From Nemertoderma westbladi (taxonomy: Eukaryota > Xenacoelomorpha > Nemertodermatida > Nemertodermatidae): a stretch of DNA of 64,000 nucleotides. The notes under the pieces were generated by a model. It was not told the origin of the DNA and made no database searches. It saw only the letters and a list, made by a program, of their open reading frames with translations. Position numbers and translations under genes: made by a program. The stretch is from positions 33,016-97,015 of the forward strand of contig JAUCBJ010007125.1 in the NCBI GenBank assembly GCA_032718475.1, read 5' to 3'. This document shows, piece after piece, positions 35,725 to 46,100 of this stretch; position 1 is the stretch's first letter; each line of letters starts with the position of its first letter.

Positions 35725-35952
35725 CGGACGTCCAATGGTCTACTCAATGCAATGACTCAATCCTCTTTCCTCTCGTTCGCCGAGCTGTTCTCCTTTATGG
35801 TTAAGGAACTCCCACCCGAACGTCTGTCCAGCTTCCTCATCTACAACGATATCATCTACGTGTTCGGTATCTGTGTCAGCGAGATCGTTAGCGGGATGCG
35901 TTCTCTACTGGGGTTGAAGTACAACTCTGAGCCCGAGTCAGAGTTCTCTCGG
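35725..35952 (+). CDS. FEM1: FEM1 exon D
   Basis: Phase 0 after exon C. The exon reads RTSNGLLNAMTQSSFLSFAE then LFSFMVKELPPERL and ends SEFSR before a donor GTATGA at 35953. The SSFLSFAELFSFM block and its distance from YALDLQ match FEM1A/C-type proteins, which fixes the exon start at the last TTTACAG. The first 31 bases are about 84% identical to a minisatellite unit (5 differences by eye). An ORF starting at the internal Met (35752) would miss these 9 codons. Confidence 0.92.
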
Positions 35953-36226
35953 GTATGAAGGATGCTCATATTTTACTCTATTTAATACAATCGGGGATTA
36001 TTTAATAATTATTATTACTGAGGTTAACCAAATTATTTATAAATTTATCTGGGGTTCAGTTGTTTTTTATGAGTCCTTGCTGTAATCAAATCTAGAGATT
36101 CAAATTGTTAAAATTGTACCATTTTATCAGTTTAGAACAAATTCCGCAATGTCCCAGATTTAGTGTCATTATTTAGTAGTTTGTTTCCCAGATACGATTA
36201 TCTTATATTATTTCTTATATTTTTAG

Positions 36227-36865
36227 TTGGAGAAATCTCTTGGACAAGGTTTGAAGATAATGCTTCACCTACTCTGTCTGTTGACTGGGGTTGAGAACCC
36301 AGGCCCACCATACAACTGCGAGATAACCTTCAAACAACTCCTCTATAAACTCATCCGTCTCAAACCGACCACTGCAAACACAGCGCCGCTACTCCATCTA
36401 GCGGTGAACACTAACACCACCAATGTAGGCAAGTACCCAGTCTGCACCTTCCCGTGTGACAAGGTTGCGAGTTTACTTATCGAGTGCGGCGCCTCCGTGG
36501 AAGAGGTCGATCAGCTGGGTAACACGGCGCTGCACGTGGCTGCCGGCACGGCCTCTCCCGCCAACGAGCGGTGCTTCCGACTGCTGCTGAGGCACGGCGC
36601 CCATATCGATAGGATCAACCGGTACGAAGAGACGCCGATGTATACGTTGAGACAAGCCGCCAAGTATACTCGAAAGTGGACTCCGGAGTTCAACGTCGAG
36701 ATGAACCGACTCGCTTTCGGTTCCACGTCCCTTAAATGTCTGTCGGCGCGGGCCGTTCCGATGTCCGCGCTCGCCTATTTGGAACTCATTCCCAAGGATT
36801 TACACGAGTTTATTTGTTGGCATCGCAAGGTAGATAAAAAAAAGTACGAGGTTTTTTCGACCTAA
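36227..36865 (+). CDS. FEM1: FEM1 exon E (terminal exon)
   Basis: The acceptor TTATATTTTTAG precedes it; phase 0; TAA at 36863-36865. It starts LEKSLGQGLKIMLHLLCLL, then gives C-terminal ankyrin repeats: LLHLAVNTNTTNVGKYPVC, SLLIECGASVEEVD, TALHVAAGTASPANERC, LLLRHGAHIDRINR. The end carries the elongin-binding BC box SLKCLSARAV and a Cul2-box-like IPKDLHEFICWHRK. These boxes are what recruit a CUL2-elongin ligase. The insert between LCLL and the ankyrins contains GVENPGP (see findings). A poly(A) signal AATAAA follows at 36875. Confidence 0.95.
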   Translation: MEKSLGQGLKIMLHLLCLLTGVENPGPPYNCEITFKQLLYKLIRLKPTTANTAPLLHLAVNTNTTNVGKYPVCTFPCDKVASLLIECGASVEEVDQLGNTALHVAAGTASPANERCFRLLLRHGAHIDRINRYEETPMYTLRQAAKYTRKWTPEFNVEMNRLAFGSTSLKCLSARAVPMSALAYLELIPKDLHEFICWHRKVDKKKYEVFST

Positions 36866-36874
36866 AGTTTCTGA

Positions 36875-36880
36875 AATAAA
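36875..36880 (+). terminator. FEM1: Poly(A) signal of FEM1
   Basis: AATAAA lies 10 bases after the stop codon, very close. No other strong signal is needed; a longer 3' UTR is possible because AT-rich sequence follows. Confidence 0.6.
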
Positions 36881-38463
36881 TTTCACAATATTAACTGAAT
36901 CAATTTTTAATTAACTAACAACTCTACTCGGAATCTGATTATTATTATAGTTATTTTATTATTATTATTATTAATATTATTATTATTATTATTAGCACAA
37001 ATGTCGTAAATTTTTTAACATGTAGGTCGTAGGATGTTGAATTCGTTTTGCTATTTCCAATTTCTCCAAATCTCTTTAGAATTACCATCGTCGGTTTAGA
37101 TATAAATGTAGTTTATCATTGGATACGTCGTAAAGGTGTACGATAATCTACGGGAATAACTTAGTGGAAAGTTACATTTATAATTAACATCGAATCAATG
37201 ATTTCAGTTTTAAAACGTTCATAAATAAATTTGATTCAATTGATTGTCTCTTTCCTAGTTAATTTTCAATTAACCCCAATATAATTGTAATTATGTAATA
37301 TTATAATTTAATTGAATTATATATAATAATAATAATTTATCAGCCCTAAAAGTACAAAATGACGTAGCCTGGAGGCAGAGAGTATTCAAATGGAAAACGT
37401 AGAGCAAATTATTATTATTATTATTATTTATGCATGATGATATGCATTTGTAATGACTCCCCAACTCAGGTCTGGTTTCCGTAAAAATCTAATCAATAAT
37501 GTAAAATGATAGATTGCACTGATCTGCCTATTTGCAACGTTTTCCATGCAACAAAATCATGGAATGGTCTAAGTTAATAATTCCTTTTTTTTATAGTTTT
37601 ATAATGTTTAAATTTTTCGATGACACCTCCACAAAATTCAATGGAACCCAAAAGAAAATTGAAAATATTTACTAATTATCCAAAATGTATTCTTTCTTCT
37701 TTCTCTCCCTAAAACGAACTTTAGGTTGTAAACAAATAAAAGTGGCATTGTCTAACCGCAGCGGTTTAAGTCGATATTATTTAATGGGGGTTGTTTCATT
37801 CGAGAACGCGAAAAATGCGCTTCTGGTAAATATATTATACTTATGTACAAAGTATATCACTTTATATTATACAGAATTAGCAAATGTAACACTTGGACTA
37901 AAAAAGGGTAAATTTGTTTTCAAGGACTTGGTATATTCTTCATCAAAATATACTGACTACTTTTAAACTGTATTAATTAGATGCAGAATTTATACAGTTT
38001 TCAGATAGGCTATTAACCGTTACGACATCTTCATTATTAGTTGCGAGATAGAGTCCAAACCAACTCCAATTTATGCTGTGGAGATCGCAAAAACCACGTA
38101 TCTTTTAATTTAAAACTGCTGTGAAAACTTTCGAAATATAAGCAGGTATACAAATTTGGTACCAAAATACGCACTGAAAAAATTGGCTTTAAGAATATAT
38201 AGTTTGTCAAGGTGACAGATACTAAAAGAAGCAAAATTGTGGCCCAAAGTCGAACATAGACAGACATTGCCACTTTTTTGTGTTTTTGACTTTAGTTCAC
38301 GGTTTATCTCTTTAAATGTGATAATCTTAATTAACGTCAAGTTTTTTAAACATAAACAGAGTGTTATTTTCACCTTTTTATATTTTGAGCACCCAAAGTT
38401 GAACAAACGTTCATATATTAATTGGTAAAGGAATTAATTATCTGTCCTTAATAATATAGAATA
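36881..38463. other. AT-rich intergenic sequence
   Basis: It contains ATT microsatellite runs (36945-36985 and about 37407-37428) and otherwise unstructured AT-rich sequence. A 93-codon ORF at 37685-37966 has no recognisable features and is not called as a gene. Confidence 0.7.
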
Positions 38464-40066
38464 AATGGTTATGCCCACATACAGTACTGTAAGTTAAATG
38501 GTTATGCCCACTTACAGTACTGTAAGTTAAATGGTTATGCCCACATACAGTACTGTAAGTTAAATGGTTATGCCCACATACAGTACTGTAAGTTAAATGG
38601 TTATGCCCACATACAGTACTGTAAGTTAAATGGTTATGCCCACATACAGTACTGTAAGTTAAATGGTTATGCCCACATACAGTACTGTAAGTTAAATGGT
38701 TATGCCCACATACAGTACTGTAAGTTAAATGGTTATGCCCACATACAGTACTGTAAGTTAAATGGTTATGCCCACATACAGTACTGTAAGTTAAATGGTT
38801 ATGCCCACATACAGTACTGTAAGTTAAATGGTTATGCCCACATACAGTACTGTAAGTTAAATGGTTATGCCCACATACAGTACTGTAAGTTAAATGGTTA
38901 TGCCCACATACAGTACTGTAAGTTAAATGGTTATGCCCACATACAGTACTGTAAGTTAAATGGTTATGCCCACATACAGTACTGTAAGTTAAATGGTTAT
39001 GCCCACATACAGTACTGTAAGTTAAATGGTTATGCCCACATACAGTACTGTAAGTTAAATGGTTATGCCCACATACAGTACTGTAAGTTAAATGGTTATG
39101 CCCACATACAGTACTGTAAGTTAAATGGTTATGCCCACATACAGTACTGTAAGTTAAATGGTTATGAACACATACAGTACTGTAAGTTAAATGGTTATGC
39201 CCACATACAGTACTGTAAGTTAAATGGTTATGCCCACATACAGTACTGTAAGTTAAATGGTTATGCCCACATACAGTACTGTAAGTTAAATGGTTATGCC
39301 CACATACAGTACTGTAAGTTAAATGGTTATGCCCACATACAGTACTGTAAGTTAAATGGTTATGCCCACATACAGTACTGTAAGTTAAATGGTTATGCCC
39401 ACTTACAGTACTGTAAGTTAAATGGTTATGCCCACATACAGTACTGTAAGTTAAATGGTTATGCCCACATACAGTACTGTAAGTTAAATGGTTATGCCCA
39501 CTTACAGTACTGTAAGTTAAATGGTTATGCCCACATACAGTACTGTAAGTTAAATGGTTATGCCCACATACAGTACTGTAAGTTAAATGGTTATGCCCAC
39601 ATACAGTACTGTAAGTTAAATGGTTATGCCCACTTACAGTACTGTAAGTTAAATGGTTATGCCCACATACAGTACTGTAAGTTAAATGGTTATGCCCACA
39701 TACAGTACTGTAAGTTAAATGGTTATGCCCACATACAGTACTGTAAGTTAAATGGTTATGCCCACATACAGTACTGTAAGTTAAATGGTTATGCCCACAT
39801 ACAGTACTGTAAGTTAAATGAATAAATGGTTATGTCCACATACAGTACTGTAAGTTAAATGAATAAATGGTTATGTCCACATACAGTACTGTAAGTTAAA
39901 TGAATAAATGGTTATGCCCACATACAGTACTGTATGTTAAATGAATAAATGGTTATGTCCACATACAGTACTGTAAGTTAAATGAATAAATGGTTATGCC
40001 CACATACAGTACTGTAAGTTAAATGAATAAATGGTTATGCCCACATACAGTACTGTAAGTTAAATA
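38464..40066 (+). repeat. 33-bp minisatellite
   Basis: The unit contains AATGGTTATGCCCACATACAG followed by TACTGTAAGTTA. About 48 nearly identical copies occur; the last six gain an ATGAATAA extension (40-41 bp). Each unit contains the perfect 12-bp palindrome TACAGTACTGTA and the donor-like GTAAGT. Very low divergence indicates recent amplification. Confidence 0.95.
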
Positions 40067-40496
40067 TTTACAATAAATTATATCGCCCCTTAAGAATTAA
40101 AAGGCCTCATCTGCATTTTGGCAATTTTACAGGAGAGACAAAAAACTGATTAAAAACAATGAAACTTATGATGAAATGGATTTGTTGGTGCAAAATAAGT
40201 TTATTTTACACCACGCACACAACTGGCTACAACATATTCAATTTTGGAGTACACAAAAATACCTGTGTTAGATAAGGCTTTCTGATCCCGAGATTTTTCA
40301 AGCTTGATGTAGATAGGGCCTTTTGACTGCTAATTTATAGTCAACGTGCTATAGTGTTAGGCTGTTCGTGCGGCAATTAACTGCCATTGTATTAGCCAAG
40401 GAGTCAGGGCTATCAGATTTACGATGCATGATAACAATTTACTTATGGCACTGCAAGGAAACTAATAAATTCATTTCCATAATTCTTAATATATAC

Positions 40497-41659
40497 TTAG
40501 TTTAAGGAAACTATTGGAGTAACTACACGCACATCACTTGTACTATTTGATGATGGAGATTTTGCATTACACCAATTACGCAACTGCTTCTCTCCTAGAC
40601 CGAGTGTTCCTAAAAACTGCCTCTTACATACACGAACCCTTTCGCCTTGTTCAGACAATGGTAGATAAAATATCCAGAAATTATTCCGTTTCATCTTGGC
40701 ACCCTGTATCACCAGTGATGGATTCAGGGTAATTATTATAGATCCACCCCCACCCCACTTCAAGATTCCAAAACCTAAAATACAAACGAAGTGGGGCGGG
40801 GGTTATGAACTATCAAACTCCTGAATCCATCACTAACCTCAACAGACTCTGTTGTCCGTCGGGTTACATCTTTTCGTTCGACTAATGTACCAACAAATGT
40901 CTGTTTTTCACTCCAAGTGGGCATTTTCCAGAACTGATTAAAAATAGCCTGCCTTTGTTCTTCCATCAATAACCTACAACGTACAGTTTTATTGTCACCG
41001 TCCTTGCATTGACATGCTTCTTTGAGATTTCTCGCGGGCTTCAAAACCTGTTGATTTTGTGTAGCTGAATGATAGGCAAGTCCAACAACTCGCCGCCGTT
41101 TATTTTTATTTCGCTTCCAAAGCTTTGGCTGCGCTTTACCTCTCTTCATGCGCTTGCGTTTTTCCGCTTGTGTATTTTTAGAAGATGAAGCGGAATGGAT
41201 TTCATTATCCGCACTACAGCTAGGCTTCTCCGATTTCTCTTCGTCATCATCACTACTACTATTACTTGTCATCACCCATTCCGAGTCACTATTATTGTCA
41301 TCTGTAGTACTTGTATCGCTATCACTTATACTCCATTCGATATTATCGGCCACTTTTGTACAGTCAATAGTGTCAACTGTACCAAAACCGCCGAATTCGA
41401 CAACAAATCCTTTGAACGGTGCTCCTACTCCCAATGAATTGTTTTCAGTGATGATAGCCGGTTGCGGCTGTACCATATTATTTTCCGGTACCGGTGGGAC
41501 TGCCAATTCTGGTAGCGCCACGTTTTGTACGGTACTGTTTATTTCCTCTAATCTTAATAGTTCGCTTAGTACATCATAGTCAATGGTTGACATTTTCAAA
41601 GGTCTAGGCGGATCAGAATAACAAATTAAATTCTGAATCCGGCATACGCCTACACACAT
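40497..41659 (-). CDS. Transposon-encoded protein, two exons, C-terminally short
   Basis: Exon 1 runs 41659-40838 (a more likely start is the second Met, MSTIDYDVLSELL). Exon 2 runs 40703-40497. The joined frame is open across the 134-bp intron. The N-terminal part is acidic and Ser-rich, followed by a strongly basic stretch (KRKRMKRGKAQPKLWKRNK), a Cys cluster (KEACQCKDG...VRCRLL), then MEEQRQAIFNQFWKM. Exon 2 gives NNFWIFYLPLSEQ and RVRVCKRQFLGTLG. This layout matches the N-terminal portion of a widespread family of uncharacterised transposon-associated metazoan proteins. No catalytic RNase H-like core follows before the TIR, so this copy looks truncated or is an accessory or non-autonomous form. 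Confidence 0.6.
40704..40837 (-). other. Intron nearly coincident with a hairpin insertion
   Basis: On the minus strand the donor is GAG|GTTAGTGATGG and the acceptor GGTGATACAG|GGTGCC, both phase 0. The intron is almost wholly an inverted repeat: AGTGATGGATTCAGG (40714-40728) pairs with CCTGAATCCATCACT (40820-40834), and C-rich 40744-40761 with G-rich 40788-40802. Confidence 0.65.
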
Positions 41660-41984
41660 ACAATAATTTATGTCAACATGCTGACAGTTACACGTTTTGA
41701 GCAGAACTGTACATACAACTCTACACTAAACAGACAGCCGACAGCCGTACTGTATAAGTTCTAATATACAAAATTTGTAGATGAGGCTTTTTTGCTCTTT
41801 GAATTGAAAAAAATTAGCCAATCATGTTTTAAGGCCCAAATTGTACACGCTATAACTCTGGATCGGATTGGCCAGAAGCTTTAAGGTTTATACAGAAGAT
41901 GCGCCTGACACAGTAGAATCCCTTTAGCAAATAAAATTTTTTTTCGAAATTTGTAGATGAGGCCTTTTAATTCTTAAGGGGCGA

Positions 41985-43159
41985 TATATTATATTTCGAT
42001 GTGTTATGTAATTTTCTAAAATACGTTTGGGGCGAGCCACGAAGTATGTCAAGTATACAGTTTAGTAAGGCCTTAATCGGCACAGTCCGTCTGTCTGGCT
42101 CAGTTTTGGAACGTTGGCATCTCAGCAACAGGAAGCACTGTGTTTTAGATAAAAAGTTATGTAAATTACAGATAATTTCGATAATTTCACTCATATCGTA
42201 AATCAGTTTTAGAACTACCTAACTGATGGGTTAGGCCATCTATAATTGTATGATGACGTCACTAAACTCCGTGTGCGATGTGCGAAGGTCTCACTCCGTA
42301 TACCTTATACTATTAGCCACACTTGTTCATTAAACGGACAAATTAATTATTGATTACTTTACATATAATTTTCACTTTGGTTAGAAGTTATTTCACTTTT
42401 ATAAATTTTTTAGTGTTTATACAATTCGCTTTTTCGGACTACGTAATATAGAAACACATTGATGCCAACGTGCCAATAAGGTTATTTGCTGTAGATTTGT
42501 TTGAAACCTCCTTAAATTCGAATGATAAAAACTTCGTAATTAAATAGGGTTAACCATAACCCTAAGACTCTCTGTCGCCTTATCTAATAAATTTGTGGAA
42601 ATTTGTACAAAGATTATATTATCCATAATCCAAACCTAATATAATTTTTACGTTATTTTACATTACAAATTATTTACAAAATCGTACGTACTGGACAAAT
42701 ACACATTTTGTTGAAATAAATACTGACGGTGCTTAATTTGTTATATTATTTACTGTTTTTTGTGCTAAAGTATTTAGTATGACATTCTAGTTAATGAATT
42801 GGCAATGCTATGTTTTTTTTTGTTTACTATCATTATTAATTCGCTTTACATTGTTTATAGCCACAAGTTGTTTAGTAATAAACCAGCGGAGAATCCGAAG
42901 TTGAATAAATTATTAATTTTGCACTTTATTTTAGTTCTTACCCCCATTACCAACTCGGTTATTTAATTTTATTCATCTTGATTAAGTATTATTCGTGTGC
43001 CGACGCAATTAGATATGTTTTTAAATGATATATGTCAAAGATATGTAATGGACAGAGTTGGTATATATTTTTGATAGAGCTACCCATGCCTTTGTCTGAC
43101 CAACAAACCCTAACCAAAAAAACAAACGAACAATCAAACAAAACAAGCAAACCTATTAG
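41985..43159. other. AT-rich sequence without visible genes
   Basis: Short ORFs only. No repeat, RNA gene or coding motif recognised. Confidence 0.65.
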
Positions 43160-46100
43160 AGGTTATATGTGCTGTGGGTTGTAGGTGCTGTGGAGAGTAT
43201 GTGTGCTGTGGGTTGTAGGTGCTGTGGAGAGTATGTGTGCTATGGGTTGTAGGTGCTGTGGAGAGTATATGTGCTGTGGGTTGTAGGTGCTGTGGAGAGT
43301 ATGTGTGCTGTGGGTTGTAGGTGCTGCGGAGAGTATGTGTGATATGGGTTGTAGGTGCTGTGGAGAGTATGTGTGCTATGGGTTGTAGGTGCTGTGGAGA
43401 GTATGTGTGCTGTGGGTTGTAGGTGCTGTGGAGAGTATGTGTGCTATGGGTTGTAGGTGCTGTGGAGAGTATGTGTGCTATGGGTTGTAGGTGCTGTGGA
43501 GAGTATGTGTGCTATGGGTTGTAGGTGCTGTGGAGAGTATGTGTGCTATGGGTTGTAGGTGCTGTGGAGAGTATGTGTGCTATGGGTTGTAGGTGCTGTG
43601 GAGAGTATGTGTGCTATGGGTTGTAGGTGCTGTGGAGAGTATGTGTGATATGGGTTGTAGGTGCTGTGGAGAGTATGTGTGCTATGGGTTATAGGTGCTG
43701 TGGAGAGTATGTGTGCTATGGGTTGTAGGTGCTGTGGAGAGTATGTGTGATATGGGTTGTAGGTGCTGTGGAGAGTATGTGTGCTATGGGTTGTAGGTGC
43801 TGTGGAGAGTATGTGTGCTATGGGTTGTAGGTGCTGTGGAGAGTATGTGTGCTATGGGTTGTAGGTGCTGTGGAGAGTATGTGTGCTATGGGTTGTAGGT
43901 GCTGTGGAGAGTATATGACATATGTGCTGTGGGTTGTAGGTGCTGTGGAGAGTATATGACATATGTGCTGTGGGTTGTAGGTGCTGTGGAGAGTATGTGT
44001 GCTGTGGGTTGTAGGTGCTGTGGAGAGTATATGACATATGTGCTGTGGGTTGTAGGTGCTGTGGAGAGTATATGACATATGTGCTGTGGGTTGTAGGTGC
44101 TGTGGAGAGTATGTATGCTATGGGTTGTAGGTGCTGTAGAGAGTATATGACATATGTGCTGTGGGTTGTAGGTGCTGTGGAGAGTATGTGTGCTGTGGGT
44201 TGTAGGTGCTGTGGAGAGTATGTGTGCTATGTGTTGTAGGTGCTGTGGGGAGTATGTGTGCTATGGGTTGTAGGTGCTGTGGAGAGTATGTGTGCTATGG
44301 GTTGTAGGTGCTGTGGAGAGTATATGTGCTATGGGTTGTAGGTGCTGTGGAGAGTATGTGTGCTATGGGTTGTAGGTGCTGTGGAGAGTATGTGTGCTAT
44401 GGGTTGTAGGTGCTGTGGAGAGTATGTGTGCTATGGGTTGTAGGTGCTGTGGAGAGTATATGACATATGTGCTATGGGTTGTAGGTGCTGTGGAGAGTAT
44501 GTGTGCTATGGGTTGTAGGTGCTGTGGAGAGTATGTGTGCTATGGGTTGTAGGTGCTGTGGAGAGTATATGTGCTATGGGTTGTAGGTGCTGTGGAGAGT
44601 ATGTGTGCTATGGGTTGTAGGTGCTGTGGAGAGTATATGTGCTGTGGAGAGTATGTGTGCTGTGGGTTGTAGGTGCTGTGGAGAGTATGTGTGATATGGG
44701 TTGTAGGTGCTGTGGAGAGTATGTGTGCTATGGGTTGTAGGTGCTGTGGAGAGTATATGTGCTATGGGTTGTAGGTGCTGTGGAGAGTATATGTGCTATG
44801 GGTTGTAGGTGCTGTGGAGAGTATGTGTGCTATGGGTTGTAGGTGCTGTGGAGAGTATATGTGCTGTGGGTTGTAGGTGCTGTGGAGAGTATGTGTGCTA
44901 TGGGTTGTAGGTGCTGTGGAGAGTATGTGTGCTATGGGTTGTAGGTGCTGTGGAGAGTATGTGTGCTATGGGTTGTAGGTGCTGTGGAGAGTATATGTGC
45001 TATGGGTTGTAGGTGCTGTGGAGAGTATGTGTGCTATGGGTTGTAGGTGCTGTGGAGAGTATATGTGCTGTGGAGAGTATGTGTGCTGTGGGTTGTAGGT
45101 GCTGTGGAGAGTATGTGTGATATGGGTTGTAGGTGCTGTGGAGAGTATGTGTGCTATGGGTTGTAGGTGCTGTGGAGAGTATATGTGCTATGGGTTGTAG
45201 GTGCTGTGGAGAGTATGTGTGCTATGGGTTGTAGGTGCTGTGGAGAGTATGTGTGCTATGGGTTGTATGTGCTGTGGAGAGTATGTGTGCTATGGGTTGT
45301 AGGTGCTGTGGAGAGTATGTGTGCTATGGGTTGTAGGTGCTGTGGAGAGTATATGTGCTATGGGTTGTAGGTGCTGTGGAGAGTATATGTGCTGTGGGTT
45401 GTAGGTGCTGTGGAGAGTATGTGTGCTATGGGTTGTAGGTGCTGTGGAGAGTATGTGTGCTATGGGTTGTAGGTGCTGTGGAGAGTATATGTGCTGTGGG
45501 TTGTAGGTGCTGTGGAGAGTATGTGTGCTATGGGTTGTAGGTGCTGTGGAGAGTATGTGTGCTATGGGTTGTAGGTGCTGTGGAGAGTATATGTGCTATG
45601 GGTTGTAGGTGCTGTGGAGAGTATATGACATATGTGCTGTGGGTTGTAGGTGCTGTGGAGAGTATGTGTGCTATGGGTTGTAGGTGCTGTGGAGAGTATA
45701 TGACATGTGCTATGGGTTGTAGGTGCTGTGGGGAGTATGTGTGCTATGGGTTGTAGGTGCTGTGGAGAGTATGTGTGCTATGGGTTGTAGGTGCTGTGGA
45801 GAGTATATGTGCTATGGGTTGTAGGTGCTGTGGAGAGTATGTGTGCTATGGGTTGTAGGTGCTGTGGAGAGTATGTGTGCTGTGGGTTGTAGGTGCTGTG
45901 GAGAGTATGTGTGCTATGGGTTGTAGGTGCTGTGGAGAGTATGTGTGCTATGGGTTGTAGGTGCTGTGGAGAGTATGTGTGATATGGGTTGTAGGTGCTG
46001 TGGAGAGTATGTGTGCTATGGGTTGTAGGTGCTGTGGAGAGTATGTGTGCTATGGGTTGTAGGTGCTGTGGAGAGTATGTGTGCTATGGGTTGTAGGTGC

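Larger units (their letters stand above)
1..36880 (+). other. FEM1: FEM1-family gene (3' part), five exons and four introns in the window
   Basis: Five separated coding blocks match successive parts of FEM1 proteins in order, and their splice phases agree: 0 at the first junction, 1 at the second, then 0 and 0. Exon lengths are 93, 175, 167, 228 and 639 nt, together 433 codons plus stop with no frame break. FEM1 proteins have N-terminal ankyrin repeats, a TPR-like middle, further ankyrins and a VHL/BC box with a Cul2 box; they deliver C-degron substrates to CUL2 ligases. The N-terminal ankyrin region is upstream of the window. About 34.7 kb of the 36.0 kb up to the stop codon is intron, mostly repeats and transposons. 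Family assignment is by recalled similarity and is strong; the choice between the A/C and B types (A/C preferred) is inference. Confidence 0.93.
40083..41984 (-). mobile_element. DNA transposon with TATA target duplication
   Basis: Long terminal inverted repeats begin TCGCCCCTTAAGAATTAAAA and continue GGCCTCATCT (40083 on; mirrored ending 41984). They are flanked by TATA at 40079-40082 and 41985-41988. It encodes a two-exon minus-strand gene. A degenerate extra copy of the TTTGTAGATGAGGC subterminal motif occurs near 41777. The superfamily is not assigned. Confidence 0.8.

Noticed and set aside
25069-35747. Repeated NTINCLTFTATTNDPL ORFs, both strands
   Set aside because: Generated by 48-bp units (16 codons). 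They lie in a FEM1 intron; only decoy splicing would express them.
37685-37966. 93-codon ORF downstream of FEM1
   Set aside because: No homology recognised, AT-rich composition like its surroundings, no supporting signals.
21099-40066. Regularly spaced arrays as CRISPR
   Set aside because: Units are contiguous tandem repeats without unique spacers, in a eukaryotic gene context.
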